Origin: Campylobacter vicugnae
Lineage (GTDB): Bacteria; Campylobacterota; Campylobacteria; Campylobacterales; Campylobacteraceae
DNA length: 64,000 nucleotides
Assembly (NCBI RefSeq): GCF_002139875.1
Contig: NZ_CP018793.1
Span: forward strand, 1,240,001-1,304,000
Direction: 5' to 3'
The first letter of the stretch is position 1, and each line of letters opens with the position of its first letter. The notes beneath the pieces are model-generated. The model ran no database searches and had not been told where the DNA came from. It saw nothing but the letters and a program-made list of their open reading frames with translations. Made by a program: the position numbers and the translations under genes. Below, piece by piece: positions 15,741 to 23,693 of the stretch.

Positions 15741-16612
15741 TAAATAGCCTCATTAATTGGGCTGTAAAAATTATCATTTTTCATAAAAAATCTTATCATA
15801 TCGCTAAGATATTTTTTATGCTCATCTCTTGGGACTATAGCATCTATTAATCCATGCTCCAGTAAGAACTCAGCTCTTTGAAAACCCTCTGGCAAGCTTG
15901 CTTTAATAGTTTGTTCAATAACTCTTTGACCTGCAAAACCTATTAAAGCCTTTGGTTCAGCAATAATCAAATCTCCTAACCACGCAAATGAGGCTGAAAC
16001 TCCACCCATCGTAGGATCAGTAAGAACTGAGATATATGGCAATCTATTATCACTTAAAAGTTTTAAAGCAGCACTTGTCTTACTCATCTGCATAAGGCTA
16101 AAAGTACTCTCTTGCATTCTTGCGCCTCCACTTGCGCTTACTATAATAAGTGGATTTCTCTTTTCTATTGCTCTGCGAACTGCACGAGTTATCTTTTCAC
16201 CTTCAACTGAACTTAAACTTCCGCCCATAAAGCTAAAATCAAAAACCACTAGCTGAATAGGTTGGCCATCAATTGTTGCTTCTCCTGAGATTACCGAGCT
16301 TGTTTTGCCATTTTTACTTTGACCTTCTTCAATTCTTTTTTTATATGATTTTTTATCTACGAAATTTAATGGATCTATTGGTCTTAAATTTGCATCAAAC
16401 TCAACAAAGCTTCCAACATCGCTAATTAATTCTATTCTTTTTTGAGCGCTAAGTCTCATATGATATCCGCATTTTGGACAGACATTATAACATGCTTCAA
16501 CCTCTTTAAAATACATCAAAGAGCTACAACTATTACATTTTACCCAGTGGCTTGGGGCTTCACTTGGGTGAGATTGCTTTTTGCGTATTTTTGAAAAAAA
16601 ATCACCTAGCAT
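15740..16612 (-). CDS. accD: Acetyl-CoA carboxylase carboxyltransferase beta subunit
   Basis: Transfers the carboxyl group from biotin to acetyl-CoA, the first step of fatty-acid synthesis, with AccA. The N-terminal zinc ribbon CNSCSSL...CPKCGYHMRL spans residues 26-52. The carboxyltransferase core shows VVFDFSFMGGSLSSVEGEK, SASGGARMQES and PTMGGVSASFAWLGD. The 290-aa length is normal. It is the first gene of the run accD-rlmH-dksA and is divergent from ahpC. Confidence 0.97.
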   Translation of the reverse strand: MLGDFFSKIRKKQSHPSEAPSHWVKCNSCSSLMYFKEVEACYNVCPKCGYHMRLSAQKRIELISDVGSFVEFDANLRPIDPLNFVDKKSYKKRIEEGQSKNGKTSSVISGEATIDGQPIQLVVFDFSFMGGSLSSVEGEKITRAVRRAIEKRNPLIIVSASGGARMQESTFSLMQMSKTSAALKLLSDNRLPYISVLTDPTMGGVSASFAWLGDLIIAEPKALIGFAGQRVIEQTIKASLPEGFQRAEFLLEHGLIDAIVPRDEHKKYLSDMIRFFMKNDNFYSPINEAI

Positions 16613-16736
16613 TTTTTTCCTTTAATAAAAAATTGGGCGATTATATCAAATTTTTCTTTAAATTCATATTTTTATTACTTTTAAATTTATTTTATAGATT
16701 GTTTTATCTGTGTTTAATTATAGTTAAATTTACATA

Positions 16737-16775
16737 GATACAATTTCGCAATTCATAAAAATTATTTAAGGAGAT
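16737..16775 (+). promoter_or_regulatory. ahpC promoter and ribosome site
   Basis: GATACAAT (TACAAT at 16739-16744) is a plausible -10 and AAGGAG at 16769-16774 is a strong ribosome site before the ATG at 16781. The AT-rich stretch TTTAATTATAGTTAAAT just upstream (about 16714-16730) is PerR-box-like. Control of ahpC by the PerR encoded 5 kb away would fit but is inferred. Confidence 0.45.
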
Positions 16776-16780
16776 TTAGT

Positions 16781-17377
16781 ATGATAGTTACTAATAAAGC
16801 ACCACAACTAAGTGGCGTAGCAGTTCTAGGCAATGGTCAAATTGAAGAAAATTTTGATCTATATAAAAACATTGGACCAAAAGGTGCAGTAGTATTTTTC
16901 TATCCAAAAGATTTTACATTTGTTTGCCCAAGCGAAATCATCGCTTTTGACAAAAGATATCAAGAATTTAAAGATAGAGGCATTGAAGTTATCGGCGTTA
17001 GCACAGATAATGAATACTGCCACTTTGCATGGAGAGAAACAGATATTAAACAAGGCGGTATCGGTAGAGTACAATTCTCTCTAGTAGCTGACCTTAAAAA
17101 AGAGTGGGCAAGAGGTTTTGATGTATTATTTGATGAGGCAGTTGCTCTAAGAGGTAGCTTCTTACTAGATAAAGATGGCACAGTTCGCCACGCAGTAATC
17201 AACGACCTACCGCTAGGTAGAAATATTGATGAAATGGTAAGAATGGTAGATACAATGCTATTTACAAATGAGCATGGTGAAGTATGCCCGGCAGGCTGGA
17301 ATAAAGGCGATAAAGGTATGAAACCTACAACTGAAGGCGTTGCTAACTACCTTTCTACAGATGGCGACAAACTATAA
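16781..17377 (+). CDS. ahpC: Alkyl hydroperoxide reductase AhpC, 2-Cys peroxiredoxin
   Basis: Reduces hydrogen peroxide and organic peroxides. The 198-aa protein contains the peroxidatic cysteine in DFTFVCPSEI and the resolving cysteine in HGEVCPAGW, so it is a typical 2-Cys enzyme. The C-terminal YF motif region is replaced by YLSTDGDKL, an insensitive-type tail. It stands alone with its own promoter and a hairpin after it, so it is probably a single-gene unit under oxidative-stress control. Confidence 0.95.
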   Translation: MIVTNKAPQLSGVAVLGNGQIEENFDLYKNIGPKGAVVFFYPKDFTFVCPSEIIAFDKRYQEFKDRGIEVIGVSTDNEYCHFAWRETDIKQGGIGRVQFSLVADLKKEWARGFDVLFDEAVALRGSFLLDKDGTVRHAVINDLPLGRNIDEMVRMVDTMLFTNEHGEVCPAGWNKGDKGMKPTTEGVANYLSTDGDKL

Positions 17378-17390
17378 TTAACTCACAAAA

Positions 17391-17411
17391 TAGCCCCTTT
17401 TTTTGGGGCTA
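17391..17411 (+). terminator. Hairpin after ahpC
   Basis: Perfect 7-bp stem TAGCCCC/GGGGCTA with a loop of seven T, 14 bases after the ahpC stop. There is no long T run after it on the plus strand, so it may end transcription weakly or protect the mRNA. Confidence 0.6.
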
Positions 17412-17465
17412 ACTTCAAAATAATCTAAAATATCCGATTTACTTTTAAATTTAAAAGGGGATCAG

Positions 17466-17831
17466 ATGGAAATTAACAATATAAATTTAAATTTAAACTC
17501 TCTAACAGAGAATCAAAAACCTGCAAATACGCTATCAGCTAAGAAAAATGCCCAGCCAACTCTGCTAAAAGCTGACCCTAGTGGCTCTAGCTCAAAACTA
17601 GAAGAGACACTTGAAATGTTACAAGAACAGCTCAAAAAGCTTCAAGAGCAGCTAAGCAAAATTCAAGAGAAGGTAAAAGCTCTAAGCAGTAATCAAAATG
17701 AGTATTCTAAAAATATGATAATGGAGCTATCAAATCAAGCTTCAGCCATAATGGTGGAAATATCAGCTATAAACGCCCAGATTATAGAGCTGCAAAAGAA
17801 AATAACGGAGAGTGAAAAACAACAAGCTTGA
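17466..17831 (+). CDS. Coiled-coil protein, FlxA-like
   Basis: 121 aa, hydrophilic, no signal peptide. A low-complexity N-terminal 45 residues (NNINLNLNSL...) is followed by a continuous coiled coil from about residue 46 (LEETLEMLQEQLKKLQEQLSKIQEKV) to the end. This pattern resembles small FlxA-like proteins, but I am not certain. AAAGGGG precedes the ATG at 17466. It has its own hairpin downstream and converges on serC. Confidence 0.6.
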   Translation: MEINNINLNLNSLTENQKPANTLSAKKNAQPTLLKADPSGSSSKLEETLEMLQEQLKKLQEQLSKIQEKVKALSSNQNEYSKNMIMELSNQASAIMVEISAINAQIIELQKKITESEKQQA

Positions 17832-17885
17832 TAAGATTATTTTAGCTGAAATTTTTAAAATTTAGATATATTATAGAGATTAAAA

Positions 17886-17908
17886 GTGGCGTTCATATCA
17901 GACGCCAC
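17886..17908. terminator. Hairpin between the coiled-coil gene and serC
   Basis: GTGGCGT (17886-17892) pairs with ACGCCAC (17902-17908) around a 9-base loop. It lies in the 85-bp space between two converging genes and could serve both directions. On the minus strand it is followed by TTTTAATC, the better terminator context. Confidence 0.6.
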
Positions 17909-17916
17909 AGACTCAT

Positions 17917-18993
17917 TTAGCCATTTTTTCTCTCGAACTCTCTCATAAATTCACATAGAGTTTTTAGGTCATCCAGACTTACAGCGTTATAGATAGAGGC
18001 TCTTAAACCACCTAAAATCCTATGACCTTTTAGCCCTATCATACTATTTTCTTCAGCCTCTTTTACAAATTTCATATCAAGCTCAGCATTATCTGTAGTG
18101 AAGCTAACATTCATCAAGCTTCTAGAATCTTTTTTAGCAAACCCTCTATAAAAGCTAGAGCTATCTATTTGATTATAAATCATCGCGGCTTTTTGCATAT
18201 TTATCTTATTAATAGCACTTAATCCACCTTGCTCTTTTATCCAGTCAAGCACCAAATCAAACATATAAATTCCAAAAGTCGGCGGCGTATTAGCCAAAGA
18301 GTTAGCCTCGATTTGTGTAGTGTAGCGAAGTGGCGTAGGAACGCTATCTTTAACTCTTGCGGCTAAATCTTTTTTAACTATAACAATAGTTATACCAGCT
18401 GGACCAGCATTTTTTTGCGCTCCACCATAAAATAGTCCAATATTATGTGCTTTAAAATCAATTTCACGGCTTAAAAGATCAGAACTACTATCTACGACCA
18501 GTGGGCATTTTGGGCTTGGAAGGGTTGAATATTGGGTTCCATATATTGTATTATTAGAACAGATATATCCATAATCTGCATTATCGCTAAATTCTACCTT
18601 AGGAATATGATCAAACTTCACATCCTCGCTACTAGCAACAACCTTATAATTGATATTTTGGATTTTTGCTTCTTTAATTGCTTTTTGCGTCCAAACTCCA
18701 GTATTTGCATACTCAGCTACGCCACCAGCATAGATATTTAATGGAATTTGGGCAAATTGTAAAGTTGCTCCACCTTGTAAAAATAAAACTGCATAATCAT
18801 CGCCAATATTATAAAATTCACGAACCTTAGCAATTGCATTATTATGCAACTCTTCAAATACCTTGCCACGATGGCTAACCTCCATAATGCTAAAGCCAAG
18901 ACCGTGATAATCAGTAAATTCAGCCTGTGCACGCTCTAAAACTGCTAATGGAATCGCACTTGGACCAGCGCTAAAATTTAAAACTCTACTCAT
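17917..18993 (-). CDS. serC: Phosphoserine aminotransferase
   Basis: PLP enzyme converting 3-phosphohydroxypyruvate to phosphoserine in serine synthesis (also used in pyridoxal phosphate synthesis). The 358-aa sequence opens [20 protein letters not shown], has [16 protein letters not shown], the PLP lysine in [20 protein letters not shown], and ends with [17 protein letters not shown], all standard SerC features. It is the first gene after the xseA-ubiE block in the minus direction, 9 bases from xseA. Confidence 0.96.
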   Translation of the reverse strand: MSRVLNFSAGPSAIPLAVLERAQAEFTDYHGLGFSIMEVSHRGKVFEELHNNAIAKVREFYNIGDDYAVLFLQGGATLQFAQIPLNIYAGGVAEYANTGVWTQKAIKEAKIQNINYKVVASSEDVKFDHIPKVEFSDNADYGYICSNNTIYGTQYSTLPSPKCPLVVDSSSDLLSREIDFKAHNIGLFYGGAQKNAGPAGITIVIVKKDLAARVKDSVPTPLRYTTQIEANSLANTPPTFGIYMFDLVLDWIKEQGGLSAINKINMQKAAMIYNQIDSSSFYRGFAKKDSRSLMNVSFTTDNAELDMKFVKEAEENSMIGLKGHRILGGLRASIYNAVSLDDLKTLCEFMREFERKNG

Positions 18994-19002
18994 TTTATCC
19001 CC

Positions 19003-20163
19003 TTATTTTATTATTGCTTGTTTGCATAAATATTGTGAACTAATAGTAATCTCATCTCCGCTTTTTAACTCAGCTAATGAGATAATTTGTGAATCTTTTA
19101 TAATATGTGCCATATTTTTTGTTACCTTATAAAAGTACTCTTGTCTTTTAAAAACTAACTCAAATTTATCAATTTTTGATTGAGCTAAATTAAATTTTTT
19201 GTGTAAAAAGTTATCTAAATTTGACTTAAAACTATCTAAAGTAAGAGTAGCTAAGTTGATTTTTTGTTCTATTGCTTTAGATTTTATCTGTGCTTTGGCT
19301 AAATTCAGATAGCTTTCGCATTTGTTGAATTTAGATGATATAATCGCTTCAAGAGTATTTTGAATAATATCGAGTCTTTGATGAAGTTCATTGCTATCAG
19401 GCAAGAGATCAACCATCGCAGCAGTAGGCGTAAGAGATCTGTGATCAGCTACAAAATCACTAATACTATAATCAATTTCATGTCCTACGGCTGAGATAAT
19501 AGGTGTTTTAGCTTCATAAATTGCATAGGCTAGAGCCTCATCATTAAAACACCACAAATCCTCTTTAGACCCGCCACCTCTAGCAATGACAATTACATCT
19601 AACTCCATAGAATCAGCAAGTTTTAGCATCTTAATTAAATTTGCTGGAGCGCTATTTCCTTGAACTAAGGAATTAAATAGATAAAACTTAGGTAAAATAT
19701 ATCTATTGCTAATAACTCTATACATATCAGCAAATGCTGCTGAGCTAGCACTTGTAATGATTCCTATTTTGCTTGGATATTTTGGTAGTGGTTTTTTATG
19801 CATTTTATCAAATAATCCAGCAAGAGCTAGACGCTCTTTGAGCTGATTAAATGCAAGTTCAAGCTCGCCTATGCCAATTGGAATAATACGGCTAGCTATA
19901 AATTGGTAGCTACCATTTGGGCTATAGATTGAAAGCTTACCAATTAGCGTAACTTTCATACCATCTTTAACTTCAAATTTGATATTTTGATTGGCAAATT
20001 TATAAATAGCAACGCTAATAGTTGATCTTTCATCTTTAAGAGAGAAGTACCAATGGCCACTATTATGTTTAATCAAACGGCTAATCTCGCCTTCAACCTC
20101 TACAGAATTAAAATGAGACTCTAATAACGCCTTAGCCGACTCATTTAGATCGCTTACTGTCAT
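19003..20163 (-). CDS. xseA: Exodeoxyribonuclease VII large subunit
   Basis: Large subunit of the single-strand exonuclease used in mismatch repair and recombination. The N-terminal OB fold is clear (VEVEGEISRLIKHNSGHWYFSLKD), followed by the nuclease domain with IGIITSASSAAFADM, DVIVIARGGGSKEDLWCFND and SAVGHEIDYSISDFVADHRS. The C-terminal half is coiled coil. 386 aa, slightly shorter than E. coli. The start overlaps ubiE by four bases. xseB is not in the window. Confidence 0.95.
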   Translation of the reverse strand: MTVSDLNESAKALLESHFNSVEVEGEISRLIKHNSGHWYFSLKDERSTISVAIYKFANQNIKFEVKDGMKVTLIGKLSIYSPNGSYQFIASRIIPIGIGELELAFNQLKERLALAGLFDKMHKKPLPKYPSKIGIITSASSAAFADMYRVISNRYILPKFYLFNSLVQGNSAPANLIKMLKLADSMELDVIVIARGGGSKEDLWCFNDEALAYAIYEAKTPIISAVGHEIDYSISDFVADHRSLTPTAAMVDLLPDSNELHQRLDIIQNTLEAIISSKFNKCESYLNLAKAQIKSKAIEQKINLATLTLDSFKSNLDNFLHKKFNLAQSKIDKFELVFKRQEYFYKVTKNMAHIIKDSQIISLAELKSGDEITISSQYLCKQAIIK

Positions 20164-20873
20164 ATATTTTTAACCTTTTTAGCAATAAACATAGTGCTAA
20201 TATCCATGCTAAATCCCTTAACTATCACTATCTCAAAACCATTGTCTTGAAGCTCACGACAAAACTCATTTGAGTCTAAAAAACCTTCAATGCTTTTAGG
20301 CAGGTACTCATAGGCTTCTTTATTTTTACTTATTAATCCGCCAATTATAGGCAAAATATTATGCAGATAAAAATCCCTAATCTTTGCTATTAGGCCGTTT
20401 TTATCTCTTTTGGTAAATTCTAAAACAACTAAATAGCCACCAACTTTTAAAACTCTATTAAACTCACGCAAAGCCTGAGTTCTAGCAACAACATTTCTAA
20501 TTCCATAGCTTATACTAACTATATCTTGAGTATTTAAGTTTAGACTCATTTCATCAGCCTTAGCCTCGATAAACTCACACTCTGGCAATTTCTCTTTAGC
20601 AACTTTTAGCATCTCTTTGCTTGGATCTATTCCAGTAATCTTCTCAATAGTTAAATTTGCTTTTTTAGCACTACTTTTCCAAGCTTTAATCATATCTCCA
20701 GTACCACAAGCTACATCAGCAATATTTAGCGTAGATTTAAAATTCTTTAACACTAAATCACAAGCTGAACTTCTCCAAGAAGCATCTATACCAAAACTTA
20801 AAATTTTATTTGCTTTATCATAGGTAGGAGCTATTTCATTAAACATATTTATAATTTTATCTTGATTTTGCAC
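20160..20873 (-). CDS. ubiE: Demethylmenaquinone C-methyltransferase UbiE/MenG
   Basis: SAM-dependent methyltransferase that makes menaquinone from demethylmenaquinone. The 237-aa protein has LNIADVACGTGDMIKAW (SAM site), TGIDPSKEMLKVAKEK, DIVSISYGIRNV and LKVGGYLVVLEFTK, matching UbiE motifs. Campylobacter respires with menaquinone, so MenG activity is expected. It overlaps xseA by four bases and abuts the upstream hypothetical gene directly. Confidence 0.93.
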   Translation of the reverse strand: MQNQDKIINMFNEIAPTYDKANKILSFGIDASWRSSACDLVLKNFKSTLNIADVACGTGDMIKAWKSSAKKANLTIEKITGIDPSKEMLKVAKEKLPECEFIEAKADEMSLNLNTQDIVSISYGIRNVVARTQALREFNRVLKVGGYLVVLEFTKRDKNGLIAKIRDFYLHNILPIIGGLISKNKEAYEYLPKSIEGFLDSNEFCRELQDNGFEIVIVKGFSMDISTMFIAKKVKNI

Positions 20874-21641
20874 TTAGTCTTCCTTTTTGTAATGTGGTTT
20901 TAATTTTTTAGATATTTTTGATAGCTTTTTATCGAATTTGCTTAATTTTTTATTTAACTCTTTTTTTATAGATTTTTTATCTGAATATCTATATTTATCT
21001 TTAAAAGCAGAGATTTTAGCCAGTTTTAACCTAAATTTACCCATATGAAAAAGCTCTTCAAAAATAGCAACAAGAACCAAAAGCTCATAAAGTAAATTTG
21101 ATTTTAATACATTTTTATCTTTTATATTTTCTCTTAAATTTACAATTTTTTTGCGAATTACATATGCTGCACAGCTATGCATCGATGAGTTTAAAACGCA
21201 ATAAAATGAGTGCGTATCATATAAAAAAATTTCTAACTCAAAACAAAGAGACTCAAATCCATTATCAAAATAACTATCAATCTGAATTAGATCATCATGT
21301 AACTCAATATTTTTTTTAGATAAAGTATGATAAACTCTGCTTACTGCTGGCAAAATATCACCTAAAAGCTTATTAAATTTAGCCACAACAAGCTTATCAA
21401 ATATAAAATCAAAGCTATTAATAAGTACATTTATAGCTATTAAATGCTCACTAATCTTAATTAATAGTGTAAAATCTTTATCTTTTAAATAGAGCTTTCT
21501 AAGTTCATTAATTAAAAATAACTTTTGTAAAATCAACAATCTAACGCCATCATAAGCACTAATATCAACACCAAAATATAGTTTTTTATCACCTAGTTTT
21601 GGTAATTTAGATGTGATCTCTAGATAGCTGATATTTTGCAA
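20874..21641 (-). CDS. Helical hypothetical protein, possibly CHAD-like
   Basis: 255 aa, almost entirely helical by composition, with a very lysine-rich C-terminus (residues about 220-255, KKSIKKELNKKLSKFDKKLSKISKKLK). No transmembrane segment or catalytic motif is visible. Conserved histidines, arginines and lysines on helices recall CHAD-type polyphosphate-binding proteins, but this is a guess. It ends directly at the ubiE start and begins after the perR terminator. Confidence 0.6.
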   Translation of the reverse strand: MQNISYLEITSKLPKLGDKKLYFGVDISAYDGVRLLILQKLFLINELRKLYLKDKDFTLLIKISEHLIAINVLINSFDFIFDKLVVAKFNKLLGDILPAVSRVYHTLSKKNIELHDDLIQIDSYFDNGFESLCFELEIFLYDTHSFYCVLNSSMHSCAAYVIRKKIVNLRENIKDKNVLKSNLLYELLVLVAIFEELFHMGKFRLKLAKISAFKDKYRYSDKKSIKKELNKKLSKFDKKLSKISKKLKPHYKKED

Positions 21642-21699
21642 AATTCTTCCTTGAATAAAAGTGGGAAATTCTACACTAAAACTACTAAAATATAGCTTT

Positions 21700-21720
21700 A
21701 AAACCCCGCAACAGGGGCTT
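21700..21720 (-). terminator. Intrinsic terminator after perR
   Basis: On the minus strand, CCCC-TGTTGC-GGGG is followed directly by TTTTAAA. It lies 6 bases past the perR stop and is a compact rho-independent terminator. Confidence 0.75.
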
Positions 21721-21725
21721 TAAAT

Positions 21726-22136
21726 TTAACAGCATTTTGAGCAGTTTGAGATATTAGCTACAATATTTAATCTATTAATTAAGTTGCCAATCTTTTGCTC
21801 TAGATGTGTTTGATATGCAATCATTTGCGCATCATTTGCACCGATATCTTCGATATTGCCACAACTACTACATACTAAATGAATATGAGGTTTTTCGTAG
21901 ATATCATATTTTGCTTTTTGATTTGGACTGTTTACTTCTATTACTAAATTTTCATTTATAAGTGTATTGAGGTTTTTATATACAGTCGCAAGTGATATAG
22001 ATGGGTGTTCTTTTTTTATCTGCTCATATAGCTCATCTATAGTAGGATGCGTGTGATTACTTAGTATCTTTAATACACAAAGCCTCTGTGGAGTGGCTTT
22101 AAGTTTAGCTTGTTTTAAAAGCTCCATGTAATCCAT
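21726..22136 (-). CDS. perR: PerR, Fur-family peroxide-responsive repressor
   Basis: 136-aa metal-dependent repressor. The winged helix is LKATPQRLCVLKIL through HPSISLATVYKNLNTLI. Two CxxC pairs (CSSC near residue 92, CSKC at the end) make the structural zinc site. The metal-sensing region has EKPHIHLVCSSCG. The Fur family also includes Fur and Zur, but the short N-terminus and CSKCC ending fit Campylobacter PerR. It has its own upstream region with palindromes and its own terminator. Confidence 0.85.
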   Translation of the reverse strand: MDYMELLKQAKLKATPQRLCVLKILSNHTHPTIDELYEQIKKEHPSISLATVYKNLNTLINENLVIEVNSPNQKAKYDIYEKPHIHLVCSSCGNIEDIGANDAQMIAYQTHLEQKIGNLINRLNIVANISNCSKCC

Positions 22137-22187
22137 ACTTTTTTCCTCTTAATTAAAATGGGCTAATTTTATCAAAAAAATATTTAA

Positions 22188-22262
22188 ATTTTACTTTATT
22201 AATTAATATTTTTTATTGCTTGTAATTTGTATATAAATATTATTTTACTTTATTAATTAATA
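22188..22262. promoter_or_regulatory. Duplicated 21-bp palindromic element upstream of perR
   Basis: Two copies of ATTTTACTTTATTAATTAATA lie at 22188-22208 and 22242-22262, 54 bases apart. The second extends to TTATTAATTAATAA, a perfect 14-bp palindrome similar in style to Fur/PerR boxes. Their place just ahead of perR suggests autoregulation. They could also act on the SLOG gene end, which is less likely because it stops at 22277. Confidence 0.5.
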
Positions 22263-22276
22263 ATATCTTTACATAA

Positions 22277-23040
22277 TCATAATAGCGGCAGCAAAGGTTC
22301 ACTTTGTGATTTAATTATTTTATCTATTTGGTCAAAAAGATCATTAGTAAAATTATAATTATCAAATTTACCTTTATATATTTTTTTAATAAAAAAATTT
22401 TTATATTCATCTGTTGGAATATATTTTTTTCCATCTTTCATTAATATTTTATTTTTTACTAAAAACTCATTAAATGTATTATTATTTTTTAAATTTAAAT
22501 TCTCTGGATAGCTTTCTTTAAGCAACTCTAAACATTTTTCTTTGGTAAATCCACTATTTGTAGTATATATATCTTTGATCTCGTTTTTAAAATTAGGCTC
22601 TTTTGAATGAATATATTTGTTGGAGGAAGCTAGATACACTTTGACATATTTATTTTCTTCTAATGAACGCATTATATTAGCATAGCTACCAGAACTTTTT
22701 TCATCCCAAATTACAAAAGAATAAGTAGAATCCTTTGTCATTTTAATATCTTTTCGACTTTGCTTGGCTTTTTCTGTTTTATCTTCATCTGATATATTTA
22801 CTTTTTTATAGCAAAAGTTTCATTTTCTAAATTTCTTGCTTTGTCGCCTACATAATATATTGTGATGCGATCATATTTTTTTTTGAAGCAATATTTCTGA
22901 ATTAATTTATCTATACCAGGTGCATCACCAATCAAAATTTCAGCATTCTTATTCATTATTTTATCTATAGTTTCTTCAGTTGCTTTGGGTAATGCTTTTA
23001 TAGAAAGAGATCCTGAAATAAAAACTTTTTCATTATTCAT
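22277..23040 (-). pseudogene. SLOG-type nucleotide-binding protein, split by a one-base frameshift
   Basis: From the ATG at 23040 the first frame gives 80 aa: KVFISGSLSIKALP, then NAEILIGDAPGIDKLIQKY, a Rossmann-like SLOG/DprA-like start. It ends in an A6 run (22802-22807). One added A continues the frame through KVNISDEDKTEKAKQSRKDI into the 154-aa downstream frame with YSFVIWDEKSSGSYANIMRSL, the usual second half of such proteins (a WDxKSxGT-like motif). The repaired protein would be about 254 aa. The ATG overlaps the phosphoribosyltransferase stop (ATGA). SLOG domains bind nucleotides or nucleotide-derived signals in conflict systems. Confidence 0.75.
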
Positions 23041-23626
23041 TTTTTACTCCTAGTTTTTGTAAAACATAAAACATACACATTGTCAACTTCACCTTGCGTA
23101 TAAAGTGTTTTTGTAATTTCATTTAAAGTTGCACCACTTCTATATAAATCATCTATTAAAAGTATTTTTTTCCTTTGTATCTTTTATCGCAAATAAAAGC
23201 ACCGTCTAATATCTTCTGTCTTTCTTCTAAAACTTCTATAGATTTCAATTCATTAGTATTTTTAATTTTTTTTATATATTCACCATCGATTTTCCGATTA
23301 AGAAAATATGCTATTTTATCAGCTAATAGATATACTGGCTGTAACTCTCTATCTTTTGAAGATGGAACCGGAGCAATAACCCATATATAAGGAGTAACCA
23401 GAATTTCATTTTTTAAAAAATTAGCAGCAGTAAACGCTAAATTTTCAACTAATTGGATTTTATCTTGATTGGAGATAGAGTTGTTATATTTTAAATCATA
23501 AACCATTTGACCTATTTTGGTACGATTATTATCAAAATGCCCCCCCCTTAAAGACACGCTACTTAAGGTATGCAAATCTAATGCCCACCCACATTTCCAA
23601 TTTCCTTTTAATGTTATCACAAACAC
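23037..23626 (-). pseudogene. ComF-like phosphoribosyltransferase, frameshifted
   Basis: From the ATG at 23626 the open frame gives 156 aa, with PYIWVIAPVPSSKDRELQPV typical of ComF-like PRTases, but stops at 23156. Adding one A to the A7 run at 23165-23171 restores ILLIDDLYRSGATLNEI, the PRPP-binding loop, and runs to a stop at 23037. A second homopolymer, eight C on the plus strand (23540-23547), codes for the RGG in SLRGGHFD. It forms a coupled pair with the SLOG gene and sits between core genes perR and dxs. Confidence 0.78.
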
Positions 23627-23693
23627 CTCCTAATTATATTAATTAAATTGTTATAAAAGTAACAAATCGCTACTTAAAAATTAAGTAGCTTGA

